DNA of 40,863 nt from an uncultured Prochlorococcus sp. (GTDB lineage: Bacteria; Cyanobacteriota; Cyanobacteriia; PCC-6307; Cyanobiaceae), in NCBI GenBank assembly GCA_902618335.1, contig CACNAI010000009.1, positions 1 through 40,863 of the forward strand. The letters run 5' to 3'. The position numbers and the translations under genes are program-made. Shown here piece by piece: positions 1 through 9,986 of the stretch (position 1 is the first letter of the stretch; each line of letters starts with the position of its first letter). The notes beneath the pieces were generated by a model. The model was not told where the DNA came from and ran no database searches. It saw nothing but the letters and a program-made list of their open reading frames with translations.

Positions 1-190
1 CAGGATACAACTCGAGATAGCGATTCCATTCTTGTAAAGCAATATTAAATTTTCCACCGGAGCTTAAATCTAATGCATTTTTAAACAAATCCTGTCTCGA
101 GGATAATGAATAGCATGGTTGAATATAAAAAATATTTACAAAAACAAAAATTAATAAAAAACAAACCTTAACTTTTTTAAAAGTTATCAT
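1..190 (-). CDS. Secreted or membrane-anchored TPR-like protein, partial (N-terminal 63 residues)
   Basis: The reading frame runs off the left edge, so only the N-terminus is seen. It opens with MITFKKVKV, followed by a hydrophobic stretch (about residues 10-25) that reads as a signal peptide or membrane anchor. A cysteine follows near residue 29, but no proper lipobox surrounds it. The segment after that ([20 protein letters not shown]) has the alternating pattern of a tetratricopeptide helix pair. The ATG at 188-190 lies inside the end of ruvB, so the two genes overlap by 14 bp and are probably co-transcribed. TPR proteins act as protein-protein adaptors, but the partner is unknown here. 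The short length limits certainty about the family. Confidence 0.75.
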   Translation of the reverse strand, partial: MITFKKVKVCFLLIFVFVNIFYIQPCYSLSSRQDLFKNALDLSSGGKFNIALQEWNRYLELYP

Positions 191-1235
191 TTTTTGAATC
201 AATGTACTTTTTTCCTAAAGCAGTAAGTAATCTTCCACGAGGAGTTCTCGTGAGGAAACCAATTTGAATTAAATATGGCTCAACTACAAATTCTAACATT
301 GAAGAATCATCACCCAATCCAGCTACGATTGAATCGAGGCCAATTGGAATATTATTATTTTTATTTAAAAAAGACAGATATTTTCTATCTATAGAATCCA
401 ATCCTTTTTCATCTATTTGGTAAGAATTTAAAGCTTTTTTAAGTATAAAAGAGGAAATATGATTAGTTTTATTAACAACTTGAGCGTAATCTCTTACTCG
501 TTTTAATAATCTCAAAGCAATTCTTGGAGTTCCTCTAGATATCTTTGCTAAATTATATGATGCTTGATCATCTAAATTAATGTTTATCAGTCGAGAGAAA
601 TTAACAATAATTTGTTTTAATTCATCAAGTTTATAAAATTCAATTTTCTGAGAAATACCAAATCTGTCTCTGAGTGGTGAACTTATTGATGCCAATTTAG
701 TTGTCGCACCAATAAGAGTAAACCTGGGAAGATTAATTGTTCTGCAACGAGCGCCTCTATTAGCTCCAATAGTTAAATCTAATCTAAAATCCTCCATCGC
801 AGAATATAGCAACTCTTCAGTTAACCTATTTAACCTATGTATCTCGTCGATAAATAAAATTTCACCTTCTTTTAATCCAAGCAGTAACCCAATAATATCT
901 CTAGGTCTTTCAAATGCGGGTGCAGTAGCTATCCTGCACTTAGTATTCATTTCATTGGCTATCAAAAAAGCAAGGGAAGTCTTCCCCAAACCAGGCTGTC
1001 CATATAAAAGAATATGCTCCAAAGGTTCTTTCCTATAAATTGAAGCATCAATAGCTATTTTTAAAGAAGATTTAAGTTGTTCTTGGCCAATAAATTCTTC
1101 GAATGTAGCAGGACGAGCTAAGTTCAGATTATTATTTCTTTTTTCTTCTGAAAGGATTGTTGAATCAACTAACCTAAGCTCTTTTTTCTGAAGAGGAAAT
1201 TCATTATCGCCTATATTGGAGGAAATTATTGCCAT
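177..1235 (-). CDS. ruvB: RuvB, Holliday junction branch-migration helicase
   Basis: This is the AAA+ motor of the RuvAB complex, which drives Holliday junction migration during recombinational repair. The 352 residues match the usual family length. Visible motifs are Walker [10 protein letters not shown] (about 79-87), Walker B LFIDEIH (127-133), sensor 1 GATTK (176-180) and the arginine-finger segment SPLRDRFG (186-193). The C-terminal winged-helix domain is intact and includes a TPRGR motif. The first 35 residues form a variable tail before the conserved [11 protein letters not shown]. It is divergent from smpB with only 52 bp between the starts, and its 3' end overlaps the downstream TPR-like gene by 14 bp. 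Confidence 0.97.
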   Translation of the reverse strand: MAIISSNIGDNEFPLQKKELRLVDSTILSEEKRNNNLNLARPATFEEFIGQEQLKSSLKIAIDASIYRKEPLEHILLYGQPGLGKTSLAFLIANEMNTKCRIATAPAFERPRDIIGLLLGLKEGEILFIDEIHRLNRLTEELLYSAMEDFRLDLTIGANRGARCRTINLPRFTLIGATTKLASISSPLRDRFGISQKIEFYKLDELKQIIVNFSRLININLDDQASYNLAKISRGTPRIALRLLKRVRDYAQVVNKTNHISSFILKKALNSYQIDEKGLDSIDRKYLSFLNKNNNIPIGLDSIVAGLGDDSSMLEFVVEPYLIQIGFLTRTPRGRLLTALGKKYIDSKNDNF

Positions 1236-1287
1236 AATGAAAGGTTAATTGCAATTGTTCTGAGTAGAAAGATTTTTATCAACTAAA

Positions 1288-1782
1288 ATGGCAAAACATT
1301 CAAGCAAAATTCAAAAAAATACTCAAAAAGAAAAAAATTTTAAACGCCTAGCTGAGAATAGATATGCAAAATTTCAGTATGCGATATCTGAAACAATCGA
1401 AGCTGGAATTGAACTTTTAGGGACTGAAGTCAAATCTATTAGAAACGGAAAAGCAAATTTAAAAGATGGTTACTGTACATTCAGGGATGGTGAGATTTTA
1501 TTATTAAATGTCCACATTTCACCACATAAAAATGTGGGATCTTTTTTTAATCATGATCCCTTAAGAAATAGAAAGTTACTACTTCATAAAAAAGAAATAA
1601 TAAAACTGAAATCTAATACTGAAAAAAAAGGAATGACTATTGTTCCATTATCTCTTTATTTAAAAGGCTCATGGATAAAATTAACTATTGGAGTAGGTAA
1701 AGGGAAAAAATTGCATGACAAACGACAAGATGAAAAACAAAAAAGTATGAGAAAAGAAATCAACTCTGCATTAAAAAGATAA
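1288..1782 (+). CDS. smpB: SmpB, tmRNA-binding protein
   Basis: SmpB binds tmRNA (ssrA) and delivers it to stalled ribosomes for trans-translation. Family landmarks are [19 protein letters not shown] near residue 22, then [19 protein letters not shown] and the later [12 protein letters not shown]. The tail is rich in lysine and arginine ([19 protein letters not shown]), the part that enters the decoding centre in the family. At 164 residues it is a normal length. The ATG at 1288 is preceded by a 52-bp region shared with divergent ruvB. It ends 20 bp before the convergent small gene at 1803. No tmRNA gene was recognised in the window. Confidence 0.97.
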   Translation: MAKHSSKIQKNTQKEKNFKRLAENRYAKFQYAISETIEAGIELLGTEVKSIRNGKANLKDGYCTFRDGEILLLNVHISPHKNVGSFFNHDPLRNRKLLLHKKEIIKLKSNTEKKGMTIVPLSLYLKGSWIKLTIGVGKGKKLHDKRQDEKQKSMRKEINSALKR

Positions 1783-1802
1783 AATATCGTTCTAAATTAA
1801 AA

Positions 1803-2051
1803 TTATGAATCTAAACTTACTGAACTTGGTGGGGGAGAAGGATCTGGATCTGCAATTAACATATGCTGCAAAACAGTTTCAGGTCTCTCACTATCTCTCC
1901 AGCGAATTTTGTACGCAGGCATTTTTGTACCCCTGCTTGTAGTTTGCTCTACTGGTTCCATAACCCATCCTCTTCTTGATCTGCCTTGAGGATTTCTTTT
2001 CACTACTGCATCCGCATGTTTGAAACGGAAACCAACACGTTCACCACTCAT
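1803..2051 (-). CDS. Small conserved basic protein of unknown function (82 aa)
   Basis: I do not recognise a named family. The protein has a basic N-terminal half (VGFRFKHADAVVKRNPQGRSRRGW, split by short turns), a middle with IRWRDSERPETVLQHML, and a proline/serine-rich tail (PDPSPPPSSVS). There is no signal peptide or membrane segment. Its codons give well-behaved protein and it sits 28 bp upstream of lysS in the same direction, so it is probably a real gene co-transcribed with lysS. Short proteins of this type are common as picocyanobacterial conserved hypotheticals. The charged N-terminus would suit nucleic-acid or ribosome binding, but that is only an inference. Confidence 0.75.
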   Translation of the reverse strand: MSGERVGFRFKHADAVVKRNPQGRSRRGWVMEPVEQTTSRGTKMPAYKIRWRDSERPETVLQHMLIADPDPSPPPSSVSLDS

Positions 2052-2079
2052 TTAAAAATTTCGTATTGGATTAATTTTT

Positions 2080-3618
2080 TTATTTTACTTCATTTAAGGG
2101 TAATTTTTCATTTTTGTTTGAAGTTATTTCTGGTTTTAACAATGGGAAGGGTATTACATCTCTAATTGATGGACTATCAGTAATTAACATTATAAGTCTA
2201 TCAATTCCTATACCTAAACCTCCAGTAGGAGGCATACCAATCTCTAAAGCATTTAAAAAATCTTCATCTACACAATGAGCCTCAAAATCTCCTTTATCTC
2301 TTAGAGATTGTTGTAATTGCATTCTTTCTCTTTGATCTACTGGATCTATCAACTCACTAAAAGCGTTTGCTAGCTCTCGACCAACAATAAATAATTCAAA
2401 TCTTTGAACCAATTCTTTATTTTCTTGATGAGGCCTAGCTAAAGGAGAAATTTCAACAGGATAATCTATTACAAAAGTAGGTTCTATAAGTTCTGACTCT
2501 ACTTTTTGCTCGAAAACTTCATTTAAAAGTCTACCCAATGTATTTACTTTAGGAGAAAATTCAACATTTATACTTTTAACGACCTTTTGGGCTTCTTGAA
2601 AGTCTCCACTAAAAGAATCAAAATCGATGCCTGTATATTTTTTAACTATATCTTTCATGGATATTCTTAACCAAGGTTTAGAAAAATCAATTACTTTATT
2701 TTGATAGTTAATAGTTAAAGAGCCACAAGCATCAGCCAAGATATCTTTAATCAGTTCTTCCGTTAAATTCATCATATCAACGTAGTTAGAAAAAGCCTGA
2801 TAAATTTCAACTGAAGTAAATTCAGGATTATGCTTTGTACTTATTCCTTCATTACGAAAAATTCTACCCAGTTCATAAACTTTCTCAAATCCCCCAACAA
2901 CCATTCTTTTTAAATGTAATTCTGTAGCTATTCTTAGGTACAAAGGAATATCTAATGTATTGTGATGAGTAATAAATGGTCTTGCTTCTGCTCCACCAGC
3001 TTCAGATTGCAGAATTGGAGTCTCAATCTCTAAAAAATTTCTATTATCTAGCCATTTTCTTATAAAACTTAGGCATTTCGCTCTTTTTTTAAATACATTT
3101 TTAGAGTGAGGATTTACAATTAAATCCAGATAACGTTGTCTATATCTTTTTTCAATATCAGTCAATCCATGCCACTTATCTGGTAAAGGCTGTAGTGATT
3201 TTGATAACATTTCCCAATTTTCTACTTTTATTGAAAGCTCACCTTTATTAGTTTTTTTAATAGTTCCGCAGACTCCAATCCAATCACCAACATCAACTAA
3301 TTCTTTAATATCTTCAAAAGAAAGTAATTTTTGGTTTTCTAAATTGTAATTAATAATCCTTTTATCTAAATAAAGCTGAATCTGACCTTCTTGATCACTT
3401 ATTGTATAAAAAGCAATTTTACCCATTACCCTTTTTGCCATTACTCTGCCAGCAATAGAGATACTGAAGTCTTCCTCTTGACCATTTTCTAAATAATCAA
3501 ATTTTTGGGTAAGAAATTTTGTAGTATGTGAAACTTTAAAACTTTCAGCGTAAGAAGAAAATCCTTTATTCAATAATGAATTAGCTTTTTTTAGGCGGGC
3601 TTCTCTTATTTCAGACAA
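2080..3618 (-). CDS. lysS: Lysyl-tRNA synthetase, class II
   Basis: It charges tRNA-Lys with lysine in the cytoplasm. The 512-residue protein has an N-terminal OB-fold anticodon-binding domain (about 55-140) and then the class II catalytic core. The core shows motif 1 around FLEIETPIL (195-203), motif 2 [14 protein letters not shown] (254-267) and motif 3 [13 protein letters not shown] near 475-487. Size and layout are those of bacterial LysS. The short basic-protein gene lies downstream in the same direction and rpaB-like lies 50 bp upstream. All three are on the minus strand and could share transcripts. Confidence 0.98.
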   Translation of the reverse strand: MSEIREARLKKANSLLNKGFSSYAESFKVSHTTKFLTQKFDYLENGQEEDFSISIAGRVMAKRVMGKIAFYTISDQEGQIQLYLDKRIINYNLENQKLLSFEDIKELVDVGDWIGVCGTIKKTNKGELSIKVENWEMLSKSLQPLPDKWHGLTDIEKRYRQRYLDLIVNPHSKNVFKKRAKCLSFIRKWLDNRNFLEIETPILQSEAGGAEARPFITHHNTLDIPLYLRIATELHLKRMVVGGFEKVYELGRIFRNEGISTKHNPEFTSVEIYQAFSNYVDMMNLTEELIKDILADACGSLTINYQNKVIDFSKPWLRISMKDIVKKYTGIDFDSFSGDFQEAQKVVKSINVEFSPKVNTLGRLLNEVFEQKVESELIEPTFVIDYPVEISPLARPHQENKELVQRFELFIVGRELANAFSELIDPVDQRERMQLQQSLRDKGDFEAHCVDEDFLNALEIGMPPTGGLGIGIDRLIMLITDSPSIRDVIPFPLLKPEITSNKNEKLPLNEVK

Positions 3619-3668
3619 AATTTACTTTAAAAGGTTTGATTTATTTAATAAAAGTATCAGACTAAGGC

Positions 3669-4415
3669 TTAACTTGCCAAAGATGTTGCTGTTTCACCAA
3701 CTCTCTGAGATGCATAACCGATCCCGCGAACAGTTAGTATTAATTCTGGATTTCTTGGATCTGGTTCTAATTTACCTCTTAGTCTCGCAACATATACATC
3801 TACAACTCTTAAATCTGCTGCTCTTCTAGGAGGATAACCCCATAACTGTTCTAAGATTTCTGCTCGTGGAACAACTTTACCGGGCTCATCGAATAATAAT
3901 TCTAGAAGACTAAATTCTGTATAAGTTAGGCTGATTCTTTCACCAGCTCTAGAAACTTGTCTGCGATTAGTATCAACAACTAAACTCCCAAATTTCATAA
4001 CGCCTTTACCAGATGGAACTTCTTTTGTTTCGGTAACCGATACAGTAGGTCCCATTCTTCTCAAAATAGTAGCTATCCTGGCTTCTAGCTCTTTAGGACT
4101 AAATGGTTTAGATAAGTAATCATCAGCTCCTAAATCCAATCCAGCGACTCTTTCTGAAATTGCTTCAAGGGCGGTTAAAAAGATTATTGGTACTACTGAT
4201 TCAGCTCTGATTCTTCTGCAAACTGCAAATCCATCCATTTTTGGAAGCATAACGTCAAGAACTATTAAATCTGGGGAATCTCGGTGAAAAGATTCAAGAG
4301 CCTCTTCACCGTTAGTGGCTGAATAAACTTGATATCCTGCTAATTGAAGTCTTGTAACTAATACCTTCAAAACTGCTGGCTCATCATCAACAACTAAAAT
4401 TCTTGCTTTTGACAT
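3669..4415 (-). CDS. rpaB: OmpR-family response regulator, RpaB (Ycf27)-like
   Basis: This is a two-component DNA-binding regulator. The receiver domain (about 4-118) has the acidic pair D10/D11, the phospho-acceptor D54 in LIVLDVMLPKMDG, T81 and K103. The C-terminal half (about 140-240) is an OmpR-type winged helix ending in LTVRGIGYASQR. The stretch from GADDYLSKPFSPKELEAR through the winged helix is close to cyanobacterial RpaB, which controls high-light and photosystem genes through HLR1 sites in other cyanobacteria. RpaA differs in the receiver. A paralogous OmpR regulator cannot be ruled out. It has its own 180-bp upstream gap, which probably holds its promoter. No cognate kinase is nearby. 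Confidence 0.78.
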   Translation of the reverse strand: MSKARILVVDDEPAVLKVLVTRLQLAGYQVYSATNGEEALESFHRDSPDLIVLDVMLPKMDGFAVCRRIRAESVVPIIFLTALEAISERVAGLDLGADDYLSKPFSPKELEARIATILRRMGPTVSVTETKEVPSGKGVMKFGSLVVDTNRRQVSRAGERISLTYTEFSLLELLFDEPGKVVPRAEILEQLWGYPPRRAADLRVVDVYVARLRGKLEPDPRNPELILTVRGIGYASQRVGETATSLAS

Positions 4416-4595
4416 AGATAATAAAGATTTCTCGAAACTTCAAAGCAAAGATTTATTGCAATGAATATTTATTCTAACAATTAAAAATATAACATTAAGT
4501 ACCCTCAAAGAGATAATCCCTAGTTTTAAAAATTTTTCAACAATTTGAAGATAGTTTTTTTATTTCAAACAAAACTTACTTCTTTGCAGAATAAA
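4416..4595. other. Non-coding gap between mreD and the rpaB-like gene
   Basis: This is 180 bp of very AT-rich sequence between two minus-strand genes. It holds the 3' flank of mreD and the presumed promoter and leader of the rpaB-like gene. No hairpin-plus-T-run terminator, paired HLR1-like hexamers or tRNA-like fold is obvious. Confidence 0.5.
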
Positions 4596-5144
4596 TTATT
4601 GTACTTTTCTCCCTGGATATTTAAAAAAGATTAAAAGTTGAGAGCAAAAAAAAGGAGCCAAAAAACCTGTAAGAAAAACTTCCGCTAAGATATTTTGAAC
4701 ACTGGAGATAAGTAGCAAAAGAGAGCTCTCTGAAAAATTTTTAAACAAAATTTGTAAAAAATAAATAGTCCCACATAAAAAACTTCCAAAAGAGCAAATT
4801 AAACCATACCTAAAATGTCCCACCAAAACATTACTATTTAATTTAACTCTCCCAAACCAAAATCCACATAAAATTAAACCTGGTATTTGGGTAAAATTAC
4901 TATCCAGAGTAAGAGAATCTAAAATTAGACCTAAAAACAAACCGAATATTAGTCCATTAACTGGTCCATTGATAATTGACCAAGGCAATAACCAAAATAA
5001 AGGCCAATATGGCTGAACTCCCAAAAATCCAAGCCAATTTGGGTGCCATAAAAAAATAATTGGAATAAAAATTAAAAGAACTATATCCAATTTTTTTTTA
5101 ATGTATCTATTCACTAAATTTTTGTTTTTAAAATTTGCACCCAA
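4596..5144 (-). CDS. mreD: MreD-like rod-shape membrane protein
   Basis: MreD is an integral inner-membrane partner of MreC and MreB in the elongasome that guides lateral wall synthesis. The 182 residues are mostly hydrophobic with about five membrane segments, starting at LDIVLLIFIPIIFL (about residues 19-33). The N-terminus is basic (KNKNLVNRYIKKK). MreD sequences diverge quickly, so the call rests on topology, length and its place directly after mreC. The annotated ATG lies inside mreC, giving a 31-bp overlap. No later Met precedes the first membrane segment, so this start is plausible. Confidence 0.85.
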   Translation of the reverse strand: MGANFKNKNLVNRYIKKKLDIVLLIFIPIIFLWHPNWLGFLGVQPYWPLFWLLPWSIINGPVNGLIFGLFLGLILDSLTLDSNFTQIPGLILCGFWFGRVKLNSNVLVGHFRYGLICSFGSFLCGTIYFLQILFKNFSESSLLLLISSVQNILAEVFLTGFLAPFFCSQLLIFFKYPGRKVQ

Positions 5145-5860
5145 TCTATTACTTGAGGTTTGGCAAGAAGAGATATTTTCGCTATTTTTTTTGCTTTAAT
5201 TGGCTCATCTATAGATTGGACAAAACCAATAGGAATATTGGGAGGTAACAAAGTACTAGCAGGAGAAGATGATACAAAATCTCCAACCTTGATATCAGCA
5301 TCTTTAGAATAAAGTATTAAGCTAGGAAAATCATCTCCTAAACCTACGAGTAATCCATTAATTTGAATTCTATTCACCCATACGCCTACCTTACTTTCTG
5401 GGGAGGTTAATAAAGTTACCGACGAAGTAAATAACGAAGTATTTTTTACTCTTCCTAATAATCCACCAGGGCCAACAACAGTACTTCCAATTTCAACTCC
5501 ATCTTTTGAACCTTTGTTTAATAATATTTGTCTCCACCAACTACCTGTTTTTCTTGAAATAACTGCAGCTGAAATATTATCAGGTGATGACTCTTGTAGA
5601 GATAAAATTTTCCGTAATCTATTGTTATCGCTTTTTAGAAGATTTAATTTTATGAGAGATTCTTGATCTATACTTTTTAAAATAATTTCTTTTTGAAATT
5701 GACCAGGCCAAAAAGGCTTAGAAATAAAATAATAAAAATCCTTATAAATAGATCCTTTTGAGATCCTTATAAAAACTAAAAATAAAAAAATTGTAAGCAA
5801 TATCCAATTTTTCTTTTTATGCCACCAACGACTACTAGAAATTCGTCGGATATCTAACAT
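5114..5860 (-). CDS. mreC: MreC, rod-shape determining scaffold
   Basis: MreC is a bitopic membrane protein whose periplasmic part scaffolds the wall elongation complex. A basic N-terminus (RRISSSRWWHKKK) leads into one membrane span at about residues 18-33. A short coiled-coil region follows (SLIKLNLLKSDNNRLRKIL, about 68-88) and then the paired beta-barrel region with VISRKTGSWWRQILLNKGS and VVGPGGLLGRV. At 248 residues it is a little short but complete for cyanobacteria. It begins 4 bp after the mreB stop and overlaps mreD by 31 bp, so mreBCD form one operon read mreB-mreC-mreD. Confidence 0.95.
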   Translation of the reverse strand: MLDIRRISSSRWWHKKKNWILLTIFLFLVFIRISKGSIYKDFYYFISKPFWPGQFQKEIILKSIDQESLIKLNLLKSDNNRLRKILSLQESSPDNISAAVISRKTGSWWRQILLNKGSKDGVEIGSTVVGPGGLLGRVKNTSLFTSSVTLLTSPESKVGVWVNRIQINGLLVGLGDDFPSLILYSKDADIKVGDFVSSSPASTLLPPNIPIGFVQSIDEPIKAKKIAKISLLAKPQVIDWVQILKTKI

Positions 5861-5864
5861 AGTA

Positions 5865-6917
5865 TTAATCTCTTATGGCGTTCCTTATAAAGTCAGGAGT
5901 ATCAACAACTCTTCTTAGTTTCTTAAAATCATCCAAAACCTCTCCACAACCATTAACTACACAAAGCAGTGGGTTTTCTGCTATGTGAGTAAAAATTCCA
6001 GTCTCATCACTCAATAAATCATTTATACCTCTTACTAAAGCTCCACCTCCAGCTAGCATAATGCCCCTGTCAACAATATCTGCAGCAAGTTCAGGGGGCG
6101 TTCGCTCTAAAGTTCTTTTTACGGCTTCAACTATTTTGCTAAGTGTATCAGCCATAGCTTCTCTTATTTCTCCTGATGTCAAAGTTACTGACCTAGGTAA
6201 ACCAGATAAAAGATGTAAACCTCTAACTTCATAAGTAGTTTTATCAAAATCATCATCTGGAAATGCGGATCCAATTTTTATCTTAATATCTTCTGCAGTT
6301 CTCTCTCCAACAACTAAATTATGAACTTTTTTTAAATAAAGAGCAATTGATTCATTTATTTCGTCGCCAGCTATTCTCACAGATTCACTTAATACGGTTC
6401 CACCCAAACTTAATACCGCAACCTCAGTGGTACCACCTCCAATATCAACAATCATAGTTCCAATAGGCTCAGTTACTGGTAGTGATGCTCCTATTGCTGC
6501 CGCAACAGGTTCATCAATTAAGTGAACTTCTCTGGCTCCGGCTAAACCAGCTTCTCTTACTGCTCTTCGCTCAACACTGGTCACTCCACTTGGAATACCA
6601 ATAACTATTCTTGGGGCTACTATACCCTTACCTTCGTTACATTTTTGAATAAATGTTTTTATCATTTGTTCTGCGGCATCAAAATCTGCGATAACCCCAT
6701 CTCTTAGTGGTCTTACAGCTCTAATATTGCCAGGTGTTCTTCCTAACATTAACTTTGCTTCTTTACCAACAGCCAATGGCACACCTTCTTCTAAATCCAT
6801 TGCTACCACTGAAGGTTCTTGCAAAACAACCCCCTTACCTGATACGTGTATAAGAGTATTAGCCGTTCCCAAATCTATGCCAATATCTCTAGAAAATTTA
6901 AATCTGTTAAAAATCAC
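5865..6917 (-). CDS. mreB: MreB, bacterial actin homologue
   Basis: MreB forms membrane-bound filaments that organise wall synthesis and cell width. The 350 residues carry the actin-fold phosphate motif [11 protein letters not shown] (11-21), the second phosphate loop [13 protein letters not shown] (156-168) and the adenosine-site segment [12 protein letters not shown] near residue 287. It is the first gene of mreBCD. The region 6918-7048 separates it from divergent ssb and must hold promoters for both. The length and all nucleotide-binding motifs look intact. Confidence 0.98.
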   Translation of the reverse strand: MIFNRFKFSRDIGIDLGTANTLIHVSGKGVVLQEPSVVAMDLEEGVPLAVGKEAKLMLGRTPGNIRAVRPLRDGVIADFDAAEQMIKTFIQKCNEGKGIVAPRIVIGIPSGVTSVERRAVREAGLAGAREVHLIDEPVAAAIGASLPVTEPIGTMIVDIGGGTTEVAVLSLGGTVLSESVRIAGDEINESIALYLKKVHNLVVGERTAEDIKIKIGSAFPDDDFDKTTYEVRGLHLLSGLPRSVTLTSGEIREAMADTLSKIVEAVKRTLERTPPELAADIVDRGIMLAGGGALVRGINDLLSDETGIFTHIAENPLLCVVNGCGEVLDDFKKLRRVVDTPDFIRNAIRD

Positions 6918-7048
6918 AATAAAAATTCTTTTTCATAAATAATATATCTTTTTTTATTAAGCTTCCATATTTCTCTCATTTAGTTATGAATAGCACTTAA
7001 AACTTTGAGCAAAACCTGAAAATATGAGTAGTATTAAAAAAAAAAATT

Positions 7049-7420
7049 ATGGAAATTAACACTATTAACCTAGTTGGTAGAGCCGGAAGAGAACCAGATG
7101 TAAGATATTTTGAATCTGGTAGTATTGTAGCTAATTTTACTCTTGCGGTGAATAGAAGAAGCAGAGATGAAGAGCCAGATTGGTTTAATTTAGAAATATG
7201 GGGCAAACAAGCCCAAATAGCGGCAGATTACGTTAAAAAAGGATCTTTAGTTGGAATTACAGGCAGCTTTAAAATTGATAGTTGGAAGGATAAGAATACT
7301 GGGGAAGACAGATTCAAACCAGTTGTTAGAGTAGACAGATTGAACTTGTTAAGCTCGCGCAAAGAGTCTGAAAACAACCAATATTCTAATAATAGTAACT
7401 CTAGTGAAATCCCTTTTTAA
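7049..7420 (+). CDS. ssb: Single-stranded DNA-binding protein
   Basis: The protein binds ssDNA during replication and repair. The 123 residues form one OB fold, seen in INTINLVGRAGREPDVRYF, VANFTLAVNRR and WFNLEIWGKQAQIAADYVKKG. The C-terminal tail is Ser/Asn-rich and ends in SSEIPF. This resembles the usual acidic DDDIPF tip but with a single acidic residue, so the partner-recruiting tip is weakly charged. The last 4 bp overlap the stop of the convergent DedA-family gene. Confidence 0.95.
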   Translation: MEINTINLVGRAGREPDVRYFESGSIVANFTLAVNRRSRDEEPDWFNLEIWGKQAQIAADYVKKGSLVGITGSFKIDSWKDKNTGEDRFKPVVRVDRLNLLSSRKESENNQYSNNSNSSEIPF

Positions 7421-8076
7421 GCTTTATTTCTTTTTATAAGTCTAAAAATTAGTTTTATGAAAAAATATAGAAAAATAAAAAATAATATTGGCTTAATCAC
7501 ATATTTAATTTGATCTAAATATGTTTCAATGACTGGATAATTTTCACCAAATAAAAAACCTGCATAAGTTAGAATCACAACCCATATCAAGCTACCCAAT
7601 GTAGTCCAAATCAAAAATTTTCTTAATGGCATAATTTCTATTCCAGCAGGAACAGAAATTAAAGTTCTTATACCTGGAACTAATCTACCCCAAAAAACTA
7701 AAGAAACCCCGTATTTCTCAAACCACCTTTTACTTTTAGCCAAATCGTTCGAGGAAATTCCTAAATATTTCCCCTTTTTTTCTAAAAAATTTGAAAGTTT
7801 TTTTTCATTCACTAATCTGCCTAAGTAATACCAAGGTAAAGATCCCAAGATTGTTCCTAATAAACCCCAGAAAACTAAAATAAAAAAATTTAATTTTTGT
7901 TGATAAACGAAAAACCCTCCTAATGGCATTATTATTTCCGATGGAATTGGGGGGATTATATTTTCTAAGAACATAGCCAAACAAATAGTAAGGTATGCAA
8001 TTGTTGAATTCTTCTCGACAGCCAAACTTATATAGTCAGGAATTGAAGTAAGAAAATTTACCAAGATTAGATTCAA
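7417..8076 (-). CDS. DedA / SNARE-associated family membrane protein
   Basis: This is an integral membrane protein of 219 residues with about five to six hydrophobic segments. It shows the family pattern: ENIIPPIPSEIIMPLGGFF (about 37-55), then a loop with the GRLVPGIRTLISVPAG segment and its conserved arginine and proline. DedA proteins are implicated in lipid (undecaprenyl-phosphate or phospholipid) translocation and envelope homeostasis, and the substrate cannot be told from sequence. Only 2 bp separate it from ahcY upstream, so they are probably co-transcribed although functionally unrelated. Its 3' end overlaps ssb by 4 bp. Confidence 0.9.
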   Translation of the reverse strand: MNLILVNFLTSIPDYISLAVEKNSTIAYLTICLAMFLENIIPPIPSEIIMPLGGFFVYQQKLNFFILVFWGLLGTILGSLPWYYLGRLVNEKKLSNFLEKKGKYLGISSNDLAKSKRWFEKYGVSLVFWGRLVPGIRTLISVPAGIEIMPLRKFLIWTTLGSLIWVVILTYAGFLFGENYPVIETYLDQIKYVIKPILFFIFLYFFIKLIFRLIKRNKA

Positions 8077-8078
8077 AC

Positions 8079-9497
8079 TTAATATCTATACAATTCTGGT
8101 TTATAAGGTCCATCAACTGAAACATTAATATAATCAGCCTGTTCTTTAGTTAACTTTGTTAGTTTTGCACCAATTTTATCTAGATGTAATCTAGCTACCA
8201 TTTCATCTAAATGTTTTGGTAAAACATAGACCTCTTTAGCATATTGATCTGATTTAGTGAAAAGTTCAATTTGAGCTAATACTTGATTAGTAAAAGAATT
8301 ACTCATCACAAAACTTGGATGTCCAGTAGCACAGCCCAAGTTAACTAATCTACCTTCAGCTAAAAGAATAATTTTGTTTCCGCTCGGTAAAGTTATGTGA
8401 TCAACCTGCGGCTTAATATTTTCCCAGGAATATTCTTTTAATGAAGCTACATCGATTTCATTATCGAAATGGCCAATATTACAAACTATGGCCTCATCCT
8501 TCATCTTGACAAGATTTTCATGAGTTATTACCTGATAATTCCCAGTGGCCGTAACAAATATATCTATATCTTCGACAACATCTTCTAGCCTAACGACGCT
8601 ATAACCTTCCATTGCCGCTTGAAGGGCGCAAATTGGATCGACTTCAGCGACTTTTACAATTGCACCGAGTCCTCTTAATGACTGTGCTGAGCCTTTACCT
8701 ACGTCGCCAAAGCCCATTACTAATGCAACTTTGCCTGCAATCATTACATCAGTAGCACGTTTAATACTATCAACTAAAGATTCTCGACAGCCATATAAAT
8801 TATCAAATTTGCTTTTTGTTACTGAATCATTAACATTTATAGCAGGAAAAGGTAAAGCATTTTGCTTTTGAAGTTGATAAAGTCTTGCAACACCAGTAGT
8901 AGTCTCTTCTGTGACACCAATAATATTACTCTTTATTCTGGAATAGAAGCTGGAATCAATTTGCAACTTAGACTTAATAGAATTAAATAAAGCAATTTCT
9001 TCTTCATTACTAGGATTATCCAAAACAGACAAATCTTTTTCTGCTTTACTACCAAGTATCAATAAGCCTGTTGCATCTCCCCCGTCATCAAGAATCATAT
9101 TTGGCGAATCTGAACCCCAATCCAGGATGTAGTGGGTGTACTGCCAATATTCATCAAGAGTCTCACCTTTTTTTGCGTATACCGGAATCCCTTGATCAGC
9201 AATAGCTGCAGCTGCATGATCTTGGGTTGAAAAAATATTGCATGAAGCCCATTTCACTTGTGCGCCAAGATCAACCAGAGTTTCTATTAATACTGCTGTC
9301 TGAATTGTCATATGAAGACTTCCAGCTATTTTTGCACCTTTAAGTGGCTTTTCAGATAGATATTTTTCTCTAAGTGCCATTAATCCTGGCATCTCTGTTT
9401 CAGCAATTTTAATTTCTTTACGCCCAAAATTTGATAATGAAATGTCAGAAATTACGAATTGAGGAACTGATGTTTTAATTGAATTCGCGATAACCAT
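8079..9497 (-). CDS. ahcY: S-adenosylhomocysteine hydrolase
   Basis: The enzyme cleaves S-adenosylhomocysteine to adenosine and homocysteine using bound NAD, clearing the inhibitor of methyltransferases. Signatures are [15 protein letters not shown] (about 85-99), [16 protein letters not shown] and the NAD loop [17 protein letters not shown]. The C-terminus ends in KPELYRY, the normal K-x-x-x-Y-R-Y tail. At 472 residues it is the long form with an approximately 40-residue insertion around residues 150-190, as in many bacteria and plants. The 39-bp gap to divergent tsaE is too short for a SAH riboswitch. Confidence 0.98.
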   Translation of the reverse strand: MVIANSIKTSVPQFVISDISLSNFGRKEIKIAETEMPGLMALREKYLSEKPLKGAKIAGSLHMTIQTAVLIETLVDLGAQVKWASCNIFSTQDHAAAAIADQGIPVYAKKGETLDEYWQYTHYILDWGSDSPNMILDDGGDATGLLILGSKAEKDLSVLDNPSNEEEIALFNSIKSKLQIDSSFYSRIKSNIIGVTEETTTGVARLYQLQKQNALPFPAINVNDSVTKSKFDNLYGCRESLVDSIKRATDVMIAGKVALVMGFGDVGKGSAQSLRGLGAIVKVAEVDPICALQAAMEGYSVVRLEDVVEDIDIFVTATGNYQVITHENLVKMKDEAIVCNIGHFDNEIDVASLKEYSWENIKPQVDHITLPSGNKIILLAEGRLVNLGCATGHPSFVMSNSFTNQVLAQIELFTKSDQYAKEVYVLPKHLDEMVARLHLDKIGAKLTKLTKEQADYINVSVDGPYKPELYRY

Positions 9498-9536
9498 ATC
9501 TTGTAAATACCTTTTCTACTAAACTATATATGATTT

Positions 9537-9986
9537 TTGGTTAATTTTGTGTTTGTTGAGAATTTAAAAGAGACTCTAAATTTAGGGGAAAAACTCTCGC
9601 AAAAATTAAATCCACAATCAATTGTTTTGTTAAAAGGTCCAATTGGGGCAGGGAAAACTTCATTTGTACAAGGTATTGCAAGAGGTTTATCTATATCTGA
9701 AGATATTACAAGCCCTACTTTTGCTTTATCGCATCACTATAGTTCCGGAAAAATTCCGCTAATTCACCTTGATTTATACAGATTAGAAAATAGTTCTTCA
9801 GCCAAAGAAGTTTTCTTTTCTGAAGAAGAAGAGGCATTACAAAGCAAAGCTATATTAGTTATTGAATGGCCAGAATTAATAGAACCAATTATTAAAGATT
9901 TCTGGAAAATAGAAATTAATTACGCTAAAAACTATGGAAGAAACTACATGATAAGGGATCCTAAAAATTTATTAACCTTTTTATAA
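9537..9986 (+). CDS. tsaE: TsaE, ATPase for tRNA t6A modification
   Basis: TsaE is the P-loop ATPase that works with TsaB and TsaD to make threonylcarbamoyladenosine at position 37 of ANN-decoding tRNAs. The Walker A loop is GPIGAGKTSFV (about 35-45). The family motif SPTFALSHHY and the Walker-B-like LIHLDLYRL follow. The start is TTG at 9537. The only later close alternative is an in-frame GTG at 9549, which would trim four residues, and the upstream ATG at 9530 is out of frame and stops at once. The gene's 3' end overlaps the convergent PfkB kinase by 43 bp. Confidence 0.93.
   Translation: MVNFVFVENLKETLNLGEKLSQKLNPQSIVLLKGPIGAGKTSFVQGIARGLSISEDITSPTFALSHHYSSGKIPLIHLDLYRLENSSSAKEVFFSEEEEALQSKAILVIEWPELIEPIIKDFWKIEINYAKNYGRNYMIRDPKNLLTFL

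Noticed and set aside
6727-6942. Plus-strand frame antisense to mreB
   Set aside because: It is a shadow of mreB codons, with no conserved protein character. Similar frames antisense to ssb, mgtE, the sigma factor, secA, mutS and uvrB were dropped for the same reason.
9498-9536. SAH riboswitch upstream of ahcY
   Set aside because: The divergent gap is 39 bp and cannot hold the aptamer.
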